In this document: piece by piece, positions 38,927-46,399 of the stretch | Layout of the letters: the number at the start of each line of letters is the position of its first letter | Numbering within the stretch: position 1 is the first letter of the stretch | Source of the DNA: FEN-1088 sp031407985 | Lineage (GTDB): Bacteria > Myxococcota_A > Polyangia > Fen-1088 | Direction of reading: 5' to 3' | NCBI GenBank assembly: GCA_031407985.1 | Contig: JANOJB010000130.1 | Coordinates: 13,931-77,930 of the forward strand | DNA length: 64,000 bases | Made by a program: the position numbers and the translations under genes | Notes under the pieces: generated by a model | Databases searched by the model: none | Told to the model about the DNA's origin: nothing | The model's input: only the letters and a program-made list of their open reading frames with translations

Positions 38927-40648
38927 CTATTTTGTCGGCGGCTCGGGCGCCGCGGCCCCTTCGACGGGAGCTGCTACGCCCTCGGCCCCTTCGCCGGTCG
39001 CTGGCGCGCCTTCCGGAGCAGTCTTGGCGCACTTGTTCAGGATCTTGACTCGGTAGTACCCGAGCTCGTCGCGCCAATACTCGCCGGTGAACGGCCACAT
39101 ATCGTGCTCATCGTCGGCACGGATGTCCTCGGGGCGCCGCTGCGGGCCCCCTTCTTTAAGAATTTGCTGCTCCTGCTGGACTTCCTCCTGCAGGTCGCCC
39201 TTGGCACCCTGCAGAATTTCGAATTCAATCTTGATGACGCGCTTGATGAGCTGCGCTAATTCATCGGTCAGGCGCTTGATTCGGCGACGGGAAAGATCTC
39301 CTCCCTCGTTCATGGCCAGCGACTTCTGCAAAGTCAGGTCCGCCAGAATCGTTTGGGCGATGTTCGTGTTTCTCCACGAGGTATCGGCCTTCTCGTGCTG
39401 GTTGATCTCGCGGGTCAACTCATCCACATACTGGAATCGCTTGACCAAGCTTTGGTCTGAGAGTACGGCGCGGGCCGCACGCTCCGTCGCCTCGGGCAAA
39501 CCAGAAGTTCCCTTGCGAATCTTGACCGCCAAATCAAACAGCGCGCCGTTGTCCGTATTGGTCGCCACCAGCTTGCTGAGATCTTGGAACATTTGTGGGT
39601 AGACGCTGTTGAACTCGGCGATGGCCCCTTCCGCCCGGTCGTAGAGGCAATTGTAGAAGTAGATTGTCGCTTTGACCGTCAGGGCCTCGCCGATCGATTC
39701 GGGCTTGATGGAGTTCTCGAAGAATGGCGCCTGGAGCGTGTGAATGTTTCCCAGCGCTTTCGAGTACCCCTTCTGTTTCAGCATGAAGTTCGCCCACGAT
39801 GCCTCGAACAAACTGTTGGCCCAATCGTAGGATTCCTGCGAGACGCGGTCGAAGTACTTCGTCGACAGCTCGAACTGACCCGTCGAATAGAACGTCCGTG
39901 CGAGCGAGAGGTTGGCTAGGTCCTCGAAAGGTTTGACCTTGGGGTCCGAGCTTTCGGCGGCGGCCCGAAGGACCTCTTTAAAGGACTCAACCGCCGGCTT
40001 CGCCTGGTACTCGCGAACGTGGGTCGCACCCTCGAATAACTTGGCCTGCACATACCACTCGCTGCTGGTGGGCACCGCGCTGTAGAGCTCCACCGCCTCC
40101 TTGAACTGACCCTTCTGGTAGTGGAACTTCCCGAGCAGGAAGTAGAGCTCGTCGCGAACCTTGTCCAGCGCGGGTTGGTCCAGATCGGCGCGGTTGTACT
40201 TTCCGATCTTCTCAAGAATGCCCGTCGAATCGGGCAACTGGCGTGACAAGGATGCCAACCATTTCAGGGTGGCGTTGTAGTAGGCGTGCGATGGTCCTTT
40301 TTGAACGATGCGATCGAAATACGATAACGACGCTGAATAGAACTTGATCCCGTAAAGGGCCTTGCCCATCCAGAACTCGGCCTTCTGCTTGTTCGCCTCG
40401 CTGTCGCCTGACTCTCCCTCTACGACCTTGTTCAATTCAATCGACGCCGAGTACTGGTCCTCGCCGTCATAGAGCTTCAACGCCCGTTCAAGAACCTTGG
40501 AGGGCTGATCGCCGGTTGGCGCGGCTTCCGGTTGGAAGTCACCCTTAGGGGCTGCTTTCTTCTTCTTGGCGTGGGCCAGCGGGGAGGCCAGCAGAAGGGA
40601 ACAAGTGAGCGCAACCCCGAGACCGCGAAATCGGGTCATGGAAACCAT
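38927..40648 (-). CDS. Secreted TPR protein, first gene of the Glt-like operon
   Basis: A 573-residue protein with a signal peptide (VALTCSLLLASPLAHA) followed by KKKK. Repeated helical TPR/Sel1-like units (VLERALKLYDGEDQYSASIE, ELYFLLGKFHYQKGQFKEAV) come next. A C-terminal half is rich in Glu/Arg/Lys helices (LTDELAQLIKRVIKIEFEI), and a Glu/Ala/Pro tail ends the protein. The ATG at 40648 follows AGAGGT by five bases. It is 79 bases upstream of the AgmU-like gene and is the first gene after the TTGACA-N17-TAGCAT promoter. Probably periplasmic and part of the same complex. I cannot map it to a specific Glt protein. Confidence 0.7.
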   Translation of the reverse strand: MVSMTRFRGLGVALTCSLLLASPLAHAKKKKAAPKGDFQPEAAPTGDQPSKVLERALKLYDGEDQYSASIELNKVVEGESGDSEANKQKAEFWMGKALYGIKFYSASLSYFDRIVQKGPSHAYYNATLKWLASLSRQLPDSTGILEKIGKYNRADLDQPALDKVRDELYFLLGKFHYQKGQFKEAVELYSAVPTSSEWYVQAKLFEGATHVREYQAKPAVESFKEVLRAAAESSDPKVKPFEDLANLSLARTFYSTGQFELSTKYFDRVSQESYDWANSLFEASWANFMLKQKGYSKALGNIHTLQAPFFENSIKPESIGEALTVKATIYFYNCLYDRAEGAIAEFNSVYPQMFQDLSKLVATNTDNGALFDLAVKIRKGTSGLPEATERAARAVLSDQSLVKRFQYVDELTREINQHEKADTSWRNTNIAQTILADLTLQKSLAMNEGGDLSRRRIKRLTDELAQLIKRVIKIEFEILQGAKGDLQEEVQQEQQILKEGGPQRRPEDIRADDEHDMWPFTGEYWRDELGYYRVKILNKCAKTAPEGAPATGEGAEGVAAPVEGAAAPEPPTK

Positions 40649-40816
40649 ATAGACCTCTTGATGGATTGTCCTCGGACGGATGAAGCGACGATTTGTCCAA
40701 ACAGCGATGAAAGATAACGCGTCGGAAACGAGGTGTGCGGCATGTAAGTTTGCTGACGACTACAACGACGTACAGCGACGTTCGTCGGCGTGTAACGGCA
40801 CACCCAAAACCGGGCC

Positions 40817-40845
40817 ATGCTAGACGTGGGGATCACAGCTGTCAA
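40817..40845 (-). promoter_or_regulatory. Sigma-70-type promoter for the Glt-like operon
   Basis: On the minus strand: perfect -35 TTGACA (40845-40840), 17-base spacer, -10 TAGCAT (40822-40817). The predicted transcript starts near 40810, some 160 bases before the first ATG at 40648. Confidence 0.65.
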
Positions 40846-40912
40846 GGGGAAGGGAGTGGGTTTCCGTTGGCATTTTCCTGAACAAATCCGCAAGCGAGCG
40901 GGTCTGGGTTTG

Positions 40913-40922
40913 GGATGCATCC
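40913..40922. promoter_or_regulatory. Candidate operator: palindrome GGATGCATCC
   Basis: A perfect 10-bp palindrome placed 15 bases upstream of the plus-strand -35 box and about 70 bases upstream of the minus-strand -35 box, followed by a partial copy GGATGTAT (40923-40930). The position suits an activator or repressor shared by both promoters. No protein is assigned. Confidence 0.4.
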
Positions 40923-40937
40923 GGATGTATTTGGAGG

Positions 40938-40965
40938 TTGACAGGGCATCTCCCACCAGTAACAT
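40938..40965 (+). promoter_or_regulatory. Sigma-70-type promoter for the CglC-like gene
   Basis: Perfect -35 TTGACA (40938-40943), 16-base spacer, -10 TAACAT (40960-40965). Transcription would begin near 40972, leaving a leader of about 41 bases that contains the GAAGGAG ribosome site at 41001-41007. Confidence 0.65.
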
Positions 40966-41012
40966 GGCGGCCCCTGCGGCACCCGGCCCGCACCAGGAGC
41001 GAAGGAGCCCAA

Positions 41013-41483
41013 ATGACGTTTTTGTCGTCCTTGTCCCGCTCGATTCAGAACCCCACACTCGCCCCTTTTATGGCGGCTGCGATGTTTCTGTTCAGCGCAT
41101 GCGAGGAAAAGCACATCGGTCGTCTGTGTGACATTGGAAGCACCATGGCGTTGGATCCGAAAACGATCGCGGTCAATCCACAGGCGCTAGAATGTCCGTC
41201 CCGGCTTTGTATCCTGCCGGCTCAGGACAAGAGCACTACCATGGCAGGCACGGCCGCGTTCTGTACCGCTGAGTGCGGGGGAGATGACGATTGCGCGGAC
41301 GCAGAGACCGGCCCCGAAGGCGATATGGTGGACAAGCGGTGTGAACAGGGGTTCGTCTGTCGTCGGATCGTTCCCAAGTTGGAAAATAACCCCCTTTCCT
41401 GCAGGCCCGTTTGTGTCTGCAAAGATTTTCTCCTGACAGGCGACATCGACATGCCTGGCCCGCCCCCAGTTTCCTGTCTCTGA
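41013..41483 (+). CDS. Cysteine-rich lipoprotein resembling gliding lipoprotein CglC
   Basis: A 156-residue lipoprotein: N-region with Arg, hydrophobic core APFMAAAMFLFSAC with lipobox FSAC, then EEKHIG. The mature part has regularly placed cysteines (LCDIG, ECPSRLCILP, FCTAECGGDDDC, CEQGFVC, LSCRPVCVCKDFL), implying a disulfide-stapled extracytoplasmic domain. The CPSRLC...CTAxC...DDDC...CKDF order resembles Myxococcus CglC, an outer-membrane lipoprotein needed for adventurous motility; this is from memory and not alignment. The ATG at 41013 is preceded by GAAGGAG. Divergent from the Glt-like operon, with its own consensus promoter. Confidence 0.68.
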   Translation: MTFLSSLSRSIQNPTLAPFMAAAMFLFSACEEKHIGRLCDIGSTMALDPKTIAVNPQALECPSRLCILPAQDKSTTMAGTAAFCTAECGGDDDCADAETGPEGDMVDKRCEQGFVCRRIVPKLENNPLSCRPVCVCKDFLLTGDIDMPGPPPVSCL

Positions 41484-41517
41484 CGTGATTGGGCAGACGT
41501 CCGGGTCGGGGAACTGC

Positions 41518-41853
41518 CTAGCTGGTCGTCTCAAATGCCGCGGGGATATGGACGATGCGAGGTTCGCGCTGATCGTCGAAGAAGGTTACGGCTACGACGT
41601 CGAAGCGATACCCGGTAGCAGCTGTGGATTCGCAAGCGAGGTAGTAACGGGCCGCGCGAATGACGCGGGCCCGTTTTCGAGAGTCCACTGATTCCAGCGG
41701 ATCCCCGGTCCGTTCGCCGGTTCGAGACCGAACCTCGCAGAAGACGCAGGTGCCGTCGGGATCGAGAGCAACCAGATCTAGTTCGCCCTCGGGTCTGCGC
41801 CAGTTGCGCGCGATAATGCGCATGCCTGCCCTCTCCAACAGATCGGCCGCCAT
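41518..41853 (-). CDS. yraN: YraN family (UPF0102) nuclease-like protein
   Basis: A 111-residue protein with the YraN core: IIARNWRRPEGELDLVALD (Holliday-junction-resolvase-like E-x-D), then CVFCEVRSRTG with the E-V-R/K motif. Function is not settled in the family. The ATG at 41853 misses the usual N-terminal G-x-GE-x-x-A helix. In-frame codons upstream read GLGRRAEA, which fits the family. The only candidate start there is a CTG at 41907, giving 129 residues. The true start may thus be non-AUG. It is the last gene of the rpsP-rplS operon, after L19, a common location for yraN. Confidence 0.85.
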   Translation of the reverse strand: MAADLLERAGMRIIARNWRRPEGELDLVALDPDGTCVFCEVRSRTGERTGDPLESVDSRKRARVIRAARYYLACESTAATGYRFDVVAVTFFDDQREPRIVHIPAAFETTS

Positions 41854-41920
41854 CGCCTCGGCGCGACGTCCGAGGCCCGCACGCGCATCCGGCGCCGCAG
41901 ATCCCAGGCCCTATCTCCAG

Positions 41921-42367
41921 CTACGAAGTGACGACGGGAACAACCGGGGCTGCATTGGCCGGGGGCACCTGAACAGGTGCAACCGTCCCCGATGAAGGCG
42001 ATTCGGTCGCTTCTTCGCGTTTTTCGCTCTTGATACGGGCAGCCTTGCCCTGAAGCGCACGCAGGTAGTTCAGACGGGCACGCCGGACGTGGCCTCTTTG
42101 AACGACCTCTATCTTCTCGATTCGGGAGGTGTGCAAGGGGAAGATACGCTCGACACCCACGCCGTATGAGATCTTGCGGACCGTGAACGACGCCCGCGAC
42201 CCGCCGCGATGTTGTCCAATTACCACGCCCTCGAAGATCTGAACCCGTTCCTTGTCGCCCTCTTTAATCAGCGTGTGAACGCGAACGCTATCGCCGGAAC
42301 GAAAATCCGGAAGGTTTTGGCGCTGATAGGAACTGTCGATTTCTCTGAGAAGTGGATTTTGGCTCAT
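41921..42367 (-). CDS. rplS: 50S ribosomal protein L19
   Basis: A 148-residue protein of the large subunit at the 30S-50S interface. Family motifs: DFRSGDSVRVHTLIKEGDKERVQIFEGVVIG (first part of the SH3-like barrel), SFTVRKISYGVGVERIFPLHT and RRARLNYLRAL. It is about 30 residues longer than typical L19 because of an Ala/Pro/Val-rich tail. It follows trmD by 137 bases, a spacer that contains a 12-bp tandem duplication (42426-42449). Confidence 0.97.
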   Translation of the reverse strand: MSQNPLLREIDSSYQRQNLPDFRSGDSVRVHTLIKEGDKERVQIFEGVVIGQHRGGSRASFTVRKISYGVGVERIFPLHTSRIEKIEVVQRGHVRRARLNYLRALQGKAARIKSEKREEATESPSSGTVAPVQVPPANAAPVVPVVTS

Positions 42368-42425
42368 GGGATGCTCCGAGGGGGGTCATTAGTAACGGGG
42401 GCGGGCGGGCGAGTCAAGCACGGTG

Positions 42426-42449
42426 AGGTTGTAGCTCAGGTTGTAGCTC
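42426..42449. repeat. Exact tandem duplication of a 12-mer in the trmD-rplS spacer
   Basis: AGGTTGTAGCTC occurs twice head to tail (42426-42437, 42438-42449), followed at once by TCGGTC-GA-GACCGA, a small inverted repeat at 42448-42461. The spacer (42368-42504) precedes rplS on the minus strand. Looks like a recent slippage duplication; regulatory effect unknown. Confidence 0.8.
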
Positions 42450-42504
42450 GGTCGAGACCGACGGCGCACCGCGACAGGAGGAATCCCCGAACGGCGGTTC
42501 GACG

Positions 42505-43257
42505 TCATTGGGGGTCACCGGCGTCCTCGAGCAGCCAGCCCTGCTCCTCTTCGGTTGGAGGGAAGCGGGTGATGAGGTCCGGGCGTAGGGTGTAGGTGCG
42601 GCGAAGAGCCTCGCGCCGACGCCAGCGATCTATCGCGGCGTGGTCACCGGACAAAAGGATCTGCGGCACGGTGTGTCCGCGAAAATCGAGCGGGCGGGTC
42701 CACTGGGGATATTCGAGTCGCCCATGCGAAAACGATTCATCGGTGGCCGACAAGGCCGACCCGAGGACGCCGGGGACCAATCGAGCAACAGCCTCGACCA
42801 CAACGGCAGCGGCGAGTTCTCCTCCCGCCAGCACGTAATCCCCAATGCTCAGTTCCTCGTCGCATAACCCACCCACGCGTTCGTCGAAACCCTCGTAGCG
42901 ACCACAAACCAGCACAATTCTGGGAATCGTCGCCAATCGGTGGACGTTGGCCTGATCGAGAAGCTTCCCGCGCGGCGAAAGCAACACCTTATGCGCGGGT
43001 CCCCGACGAAGTGCGACGTCGTCGAGCGCCGCGGCCAAGGGCGGGACGGAGAGGATCATTCCAGGGCCACCACCGCAGGGAGTGTCGTCGACGGACTTGT
43101 GACGGCCGAGCGCATAATCACGCGGATTGGTCTTCTCGACGACAATGATTCCAGCGGCGATGGCGCGGCCTAGCAAGCTGGTACGAAGGAACCCGTCGAA
43201 GAGATCCGGAAACAGCGTCACCAATTCGAAGGTGATCTGTGGAAGTCGCTCATTCAT
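42505..43257 (-). CDS. trmD: tRNA (guanine-37-N1)-methyltransferase TrmD
   Basis: A 250-residue SPOUT (trefoil-knot) methyltransferase that makes m1G37 in tRNA to prevent frameshifting. Diagnostic segments: FELVTLFPDLFDGFLRTSLLGRA, the PCGGGPGM substrate loop and the knot motif CGRYEGFDERV followed by DEELSIGDYVLAGGE. The start ATG at 43257 overlaps the end of rimM by eight bases, which fits coupled translation. The longer open frame (to 43296) is not conserved-looking. Confidence 0.97.
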   Translation of the reverse strand: MNERLPQITFELVTLFPDLFDGFLRTSLLGRAIAAGIIVVEKTNPRDYALGRHKSVDDTPCGGGPGMILSVPPLAAALDDVALRRGPAHKVLLSPRGKLLDQANVHRLATIPRIVLVCGRYEGFDERVGGLCDEELSIGDYVLAGGELAAAVVVEAVARLVPGVLGSALSATDESFSHGRLEYPQWTRPLDFRGHTVPQILLSGDHAAIDRWRRREALRRTYTLRPDLITRFPPTEEEQGWLLEDAGDPQ

Positions 43258-43807
43258 GGCCTTGCCATTCAACAACAACCCGGCGCCCAGACACATCGAC
43301 GTCGCGCACGAACGCGGGTACGACCGGAATCAGCAGGTCATCGTCCGCGTCGGCCCCGTCTTCTTCGCGCGAACGGGAGACTGACATGACGTCCTGGGCT
43401 CCGTTCCAGAAGACACTGACCACGGCCCCCAAGACGCTACCCGTCTCGGTAAGAACCTCGCAGCCCAGTAGGTCCTCGACGAAGAACTCCCCGGGAGCAA
43501 GCGGGGGAAGTGATTTCTTCTGGACCCGCACAGGAAGATGGGTCAACGCGGAGGCGGCGTCCCGAGAATCGACACCCTCAAGCCGCAGCAGCCAGCCGTC
43601 GACGCCCCGACGCGCGCTCCTCACTTTTCGCTCTTCCCGCGCGGTTCCCCGTTCGAGGATTAAGACCGGAACGCCGGCCAAATCGGTACCGCGCCCATTG
43701 TGCGAGCGAAGGATCATCTCGCCATCCAGCCCGTGGGGACGACCAATCACGCCCAGCAACAATGAATCAGATTCGTAACTTGGCCGGGCCATTACCGCAA
43801 CCCGCAT
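43250..43807 (-). CDS. rimM: Ribosome maturation factor RimM
   Basis: A 185-residue 16S processing factor that binds S19 and helps 30S head assembly. The N-terminal domain starts LLLGVIGRPHGLDGEMIL (the conserved G-x-I-x-x-x-H-G-L-x-G-E), and the C-terminal PRC-barrel part contains EFFVEDLLGCEVLTE and LLIPVVPAFVRDVDVSGRRVVV. A second ATG, at 43792, is also possible. Sits between khpA and trmD in the usual operon order. Confidence 0.95.
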   Translation of the reverse strand: MRVAVMARPSYESDSLLLGVIGRPHGLDGEMILRSHNGRGTDLAGVPVLILERGTAREERKVRSARRGVDGWLLRLEGVDSRDAASALTHLPVRVQKKSLPPLAPGEFFVEDLLGCEVLTETGSVLGAVVSVFWNGAQDVMSVSRSREEDGADADDDLLIPVVPAFVRDVDVSGRRVVVEWQGHE

Positions 43808-43838
43808 CGGCGCCTGATGGCGCGCGAATCCCCAAACG

Positions 43839-44087
43839 CTATTCGAGAATCTCCAGGACGACGCGGCGGCGCATCTTTGAAGAAGCAGCTGACAGAACCG
43901 TGCGCAAGGCCTTGGCGGTTCTTCCCTGCTTCCCGATCACCTTGCCCAGATCCTGCTCGGCCACCTTCAATTCGAAGACCAGCGCGTCAGGCTCGTCCAC
44001 TTCCTCGACCGATACCTCCTCGGGATTATCGACCAAGCCTCGAGCCAGATACTCGACCAGCGCGCGGAGAGAGGATTGTTGCGCCAA
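43839..44087 (-). CDS. khpA: KH-domain RNA-binding protein KhpA
   Basis: An 82-residue single KH domain with an intact GxxG loop in DLGKVIGKQGRTAKALRTVL. In other bacteria KhpA pairs with KhpB/Jag as an RNA chaperone. The opening LVEYLARGLVDNPEEVSVEEVDEPD is the usual family start, so the TTG at 44087 may be a few codons too early. There is no good ribosome site and the gene probably relies on coupling to rpsP 27 bases upstream. Contrast with the RNase Y at 17332, whose GxxG is lost. Confidence 0.93.
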   Translation of the reverse strand: MAQQSSLRALVEYLARGLVDNPEEVSVEEVDEPDALVFELKVAEQDLGKVIGKQGRTAKALRTVLSAASSKMRRRVVLEILE

Positions 44088-44114
44088 GTGGGAATACCCG
44101 GTGGACGAACGGTC

Positions 44115-44378
44115 TTACTTCGTGGGCGCGGGAGCGGCGGCGCGTTTCAGTTCGCTCATCAGTTCACCAACCGTTTGGCTGGGAACCGCACCCACCGATA
44201 TCCAGTGCTGCAATCTCTCGGAATTGACCCGAAATTCGGGAGGGTCGCGCAACGGATCGTAGACCCCCAGTTGCTCGATGAATCGCCCATCGCGGGGGCT
44301 GCGCCTGTCGGCGGCCACGACACGATAGAACGGAACCTTCTTTGCACCGGCGCGGGTAAGTCGAATGGTCACTGACAT
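44115..44378 (-). CDS. rpsP: 30S ribosomal protein S16
   Basis: An 87-residue ribosomal protein. The opening VTIRLTRAGAKKVPFYRVVAADRR and the later DGRFIEQLGVYDPL are hallmark S16 segments; the C-terminus ends in an Ala/Pro run. First gene of the rpsP-khpA-rimM-trmD-rplS-yraN operon, with AAGGA before the ATG and a consensus-type promoter (44418-44446). Confidence 0.97.
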   Translation of the reverse strand: MSVTIRLTRAGAKKVPFYRVVAADRRSPRDGRFIEQLGVYDPLRDPPEFRVNSERLQHWISVGAVPSQTVGELMSELKRAAAPAPTK

Positions 44379-44417
44379 GATGATCCTTGCGGCATTCCGA
44401 ATGAAAACGGAGGACGG

Positions 44418-44446
44418 ACCCTAGCCAGCCGATAGGCTTGTGTCAA
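44418..44446 (-). promoter_or_regulatory. Sigma-70-type promoter for rpsP operon
   Basis: On the minus strand: -35 TTGACA (44446-44441), 17-base spacer, -10 TAGGGT (44423-44418). Predicted start near 44411, leader about 33 bases, ending in the rpsP ATG at 44378. Confidence 0.7.
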
Positions 44447-44657
44447 GGCGTCCAGCTCGACTGGTTTTTTGCCGGCTCGGTCTGTATGGCCCTTTGTTGG
44501 CCGTCATTGACATCGACGACATCGACAGGAAACAACGCGCTGGGCGCCAGCTTGGCCCTATCGGCGCGTCGGCCTGGCGCGCGCCACCAGTGCCAGGGCC
44601 TTTTAGGCACATTCCGAGCGGTGTGAAAATGGGGAATTGGCGGGCCCGGGTTTCGGT

Positions 44658-44666
44658 TGCCATAGT
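44658..44666 (+). promoter_or_regulatory. Extended -10 box close to a start codon
   Basis: TGC-CATAGT: extended TGN plus hexamer 44661-44666, ending eight bases before the ATG at 44675. Transcription would begin within about two bases of that ATG, so the message may be leaderless. Confidence 0.35.
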
Positions 44667-44671
44667 CGAGC

Positions 44672-46399
44672 GTGATGGGTTCAGACCGCCGGCGACGAAA
44701 CGTGGGTCCCGCATGCATCGCGGCGGTAGCGGCGATGACGTTGGGGATCTTTCCGGCCATGGGTACGTCTTCACCCGGACCTATACCGACCGAACGACGA
44801 TTGACGCTCTTCTATACTGCGGAGGTCCATGGAGCAGTGGAGCCCTGTGGCTGTACGAGTGATCCCCTAGGAGACGTGTCACGCCTGGCCGCCTTGATCA
44901 CGGATGCACGCAAAGGCGGTGGGGGGGTCGCGCTAGTCGACGCGGGTGGATTGCTGTACCCGGAGGGCAGCATTTCCCGAAGGGAACGGGCTTCAGCTGA
45001 CCTTCGCGCGGAATTTCTGGCCGCGCAGTTTCAACGAATAGGCTTGTTGGGGGCGGCGCTGGGTGAGACGGATGTCGCCGCGGGCCCGGGGCACATTCGG
45101 CCACCTCGATTGGTCTCGAACCTAACCGGCGCACCGGCGATGATTGCGCCGGCCCGCGTGGAAAAGGTTGGTGGCATCGCGCTCGGGCTGCTGGGCGTGT
45201 CCGAGGCGACCGTCGCGGCCGCCATCAACGCGACGGCTCTGGACATGACCGAAGCGACCCGGCGGGACGTAGCGAGTCTACGGGCCGCGGGTGCCGAGTT
45301 CGTCGTGCTGCTGGCGGCAGTGGACAAACCCATCGCGCGAAAACTGGCGCGTGACGTAGGCGCTGACGTGGTTGTGCTCGGCAAACGCGTCGGCGCCGGC
45401 ATGGCGCGCATGGAAAAGATTGGGACCACGTTTTTGGTGGCGCCAGCCGACGAAATGCAACGGGTCGGACGCTTGGAGCTTGTCTTACGCGCGGCACCAC
45501 GTGCTGGTGGCACGCTGGATTTGAAGGACGGCGGTGGCCCCGAAGCCGCCGGGCTGAGGCGTGACGAGATCAACCGGGCACTTGAGCGCCTGCGGGTGGG
45601 CCTGAAGAAATGGACCAGTCCGCCACGCGCGGCTGGAACCCAAGCGACAAAAGACGACGCAACCGATGGTGCGTTCGTCGCCTCGAAGAAACGTGAAGTG
45701 GACGAACTGGAGGCCGAACTGAGGCGCCTTCAGGCACCCTGGACTCCGCCCGCCACGGGAAACTACGCGACGAACGCGCTTGTACCCCTGCGCCGAAGCC
45801 TGCGGCAGGATCGCATGGTGGTCGCCGCGATGAAGAAGTTGGATCAACGCATCGCCGCGGTAAATCTGAAACAGGCCACGCCTCCCGCACCACCGGAGGC
45901 GGGACGGCCTTTCTACGTCGGGACCAGCAAATGCGCTGGCTGCCACGATTCTTCGGTCGCGTTCTGGAAGAAGACTGGTCATGCGCACGCCTGGAAGACC
46001 CTGGTCGTTGGGGGCAAACAGGCTGACTACAAGTGTATCGGTTGCCACGTCACCGGATTCGGGCAGGTCGGCGGCGGGACGTTGGGCTTCACTAAGAAGC
46101 TGGAATCGGTTCAGTGCGAGACCTGTCATGGACCCGGATCGGTTCACGTTGCCGCGGAAGGCAATGAAGAACCGCTGGCCATCAAACGTGATACCCCCGA
46201 AACCGTCTGCCTCGAATGCCACACCGAACAGCATTCGGACACGTTCCGGTTCGAGGCGTACCTGCGCGACATCGTGGGGCCCGGCCATGGCAACAAACGC
46301 AGGGAGAACCTGGGACCAGGCCCCACGGGACACGAGTTGCGCTCAGCAGCGCTGTTGAAGGCCAAGCTGATGGGAGCCGCGCAGCCTAAGACGATGTGA
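44672..46399 (+). CDS. Metallophosphoesterase-like / multihaem cytochrome c fusion lipoprotein-type secreted protein
   Basis: A 575-residue secreted protein (signal peptide with core ACIAAVAAMTLGIFPAMG). The N-terminal half resembles the 5'-nucleotidase metallophosphoesterase fold (FYTAEVHGAVEPCGCTSDP, then LGDVSRLAALI and LVDAGGLL), though the usual catalytic D-x-H and GNH-type motifs are changed. The C-terminal half has four CXXCH haem sites: CAGCH, CIGCH, CETCH and CLECH, with distal-type His nearby. It is probably an extracytoplasmic electron-transfer protein with a phosphoesterase-like binding domain. I found no partner reductase next to it. GTG at 44672 and ATG at 44675 are both possible starts; the latter fits the extended -10 box. 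Confidence 0.78.
   Translation: MMGSDRRRRNVGPACIAAVAAMTLGIFPAMGTSSPGPIPTERRLTLFYTAEVHGAVEPCGCTSDPLGDVSRLAALITDARKGGGGVALVDAGGLLYPEGSISRRERASADLRAEFLAAQFQRIGLLGAALGETDVAAGPGHIRPPRLVSNLTGAPAMIAPARVEKVGGIALGLLGVSEATVAAAINATALDMTEATRRDVASLRAAGAEFVVLLAAVDKPIARKLARDVGADVVVLGKRVGAGMARMEKIGTTFLVAPADEMQRVGRLELVLRAAPRAGGTLDLKDGGGPEAAGLRRDEINRALERLRVGLKKWTSPPRAAGTQATKDDATDGAFVASKKREVDELEAELRRLQAPWTPPATGNYATNALVPLRRSLRQDRMVVAAMKKLDQRIAAVNLKQATPPAPPEAGRPFYVGTSKCAGCHDSSVAFWKKTGHAHAWKTLVVGGKQADYKCIGCHVTGFGQVGGGTLGFTKKLESVQCETCHGPGSVHVAAEGNEEPLAIKRDTPETVCLECHTEQHSDTFRFEAYLRDIVGPGHGNKRRENLGPGPTGHELRSAALLKAKLMGAAQPKTM

Larger units (their letters stand above)
40649..41012. other. Divergent promoter region of the Glt-like operon and the CglC-like gene
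   Basis: A 364-base spacer with face-away promoters. The minus-strand promoter (40817-40845) would give a leader of about 160 bases ahead of the TPR gene. The plus-strand promoter (40938-40965) would give about 40 bases. Between the two -35 boxes lies a perfect 10-bp palindrome (40913-40922). The minus-strand leader holds repeated CGACG/CGACT motifs around 40753-40790 that could fold. No other gene is visible. Confidence 0.6.

Noticed and set aside
44455..44471. CCAG-CTCGA-CTGG followed by six T as a terminator
   Set aside because: It points in the plus direction, where no gene ends upstream; the stem is only 4 bp.
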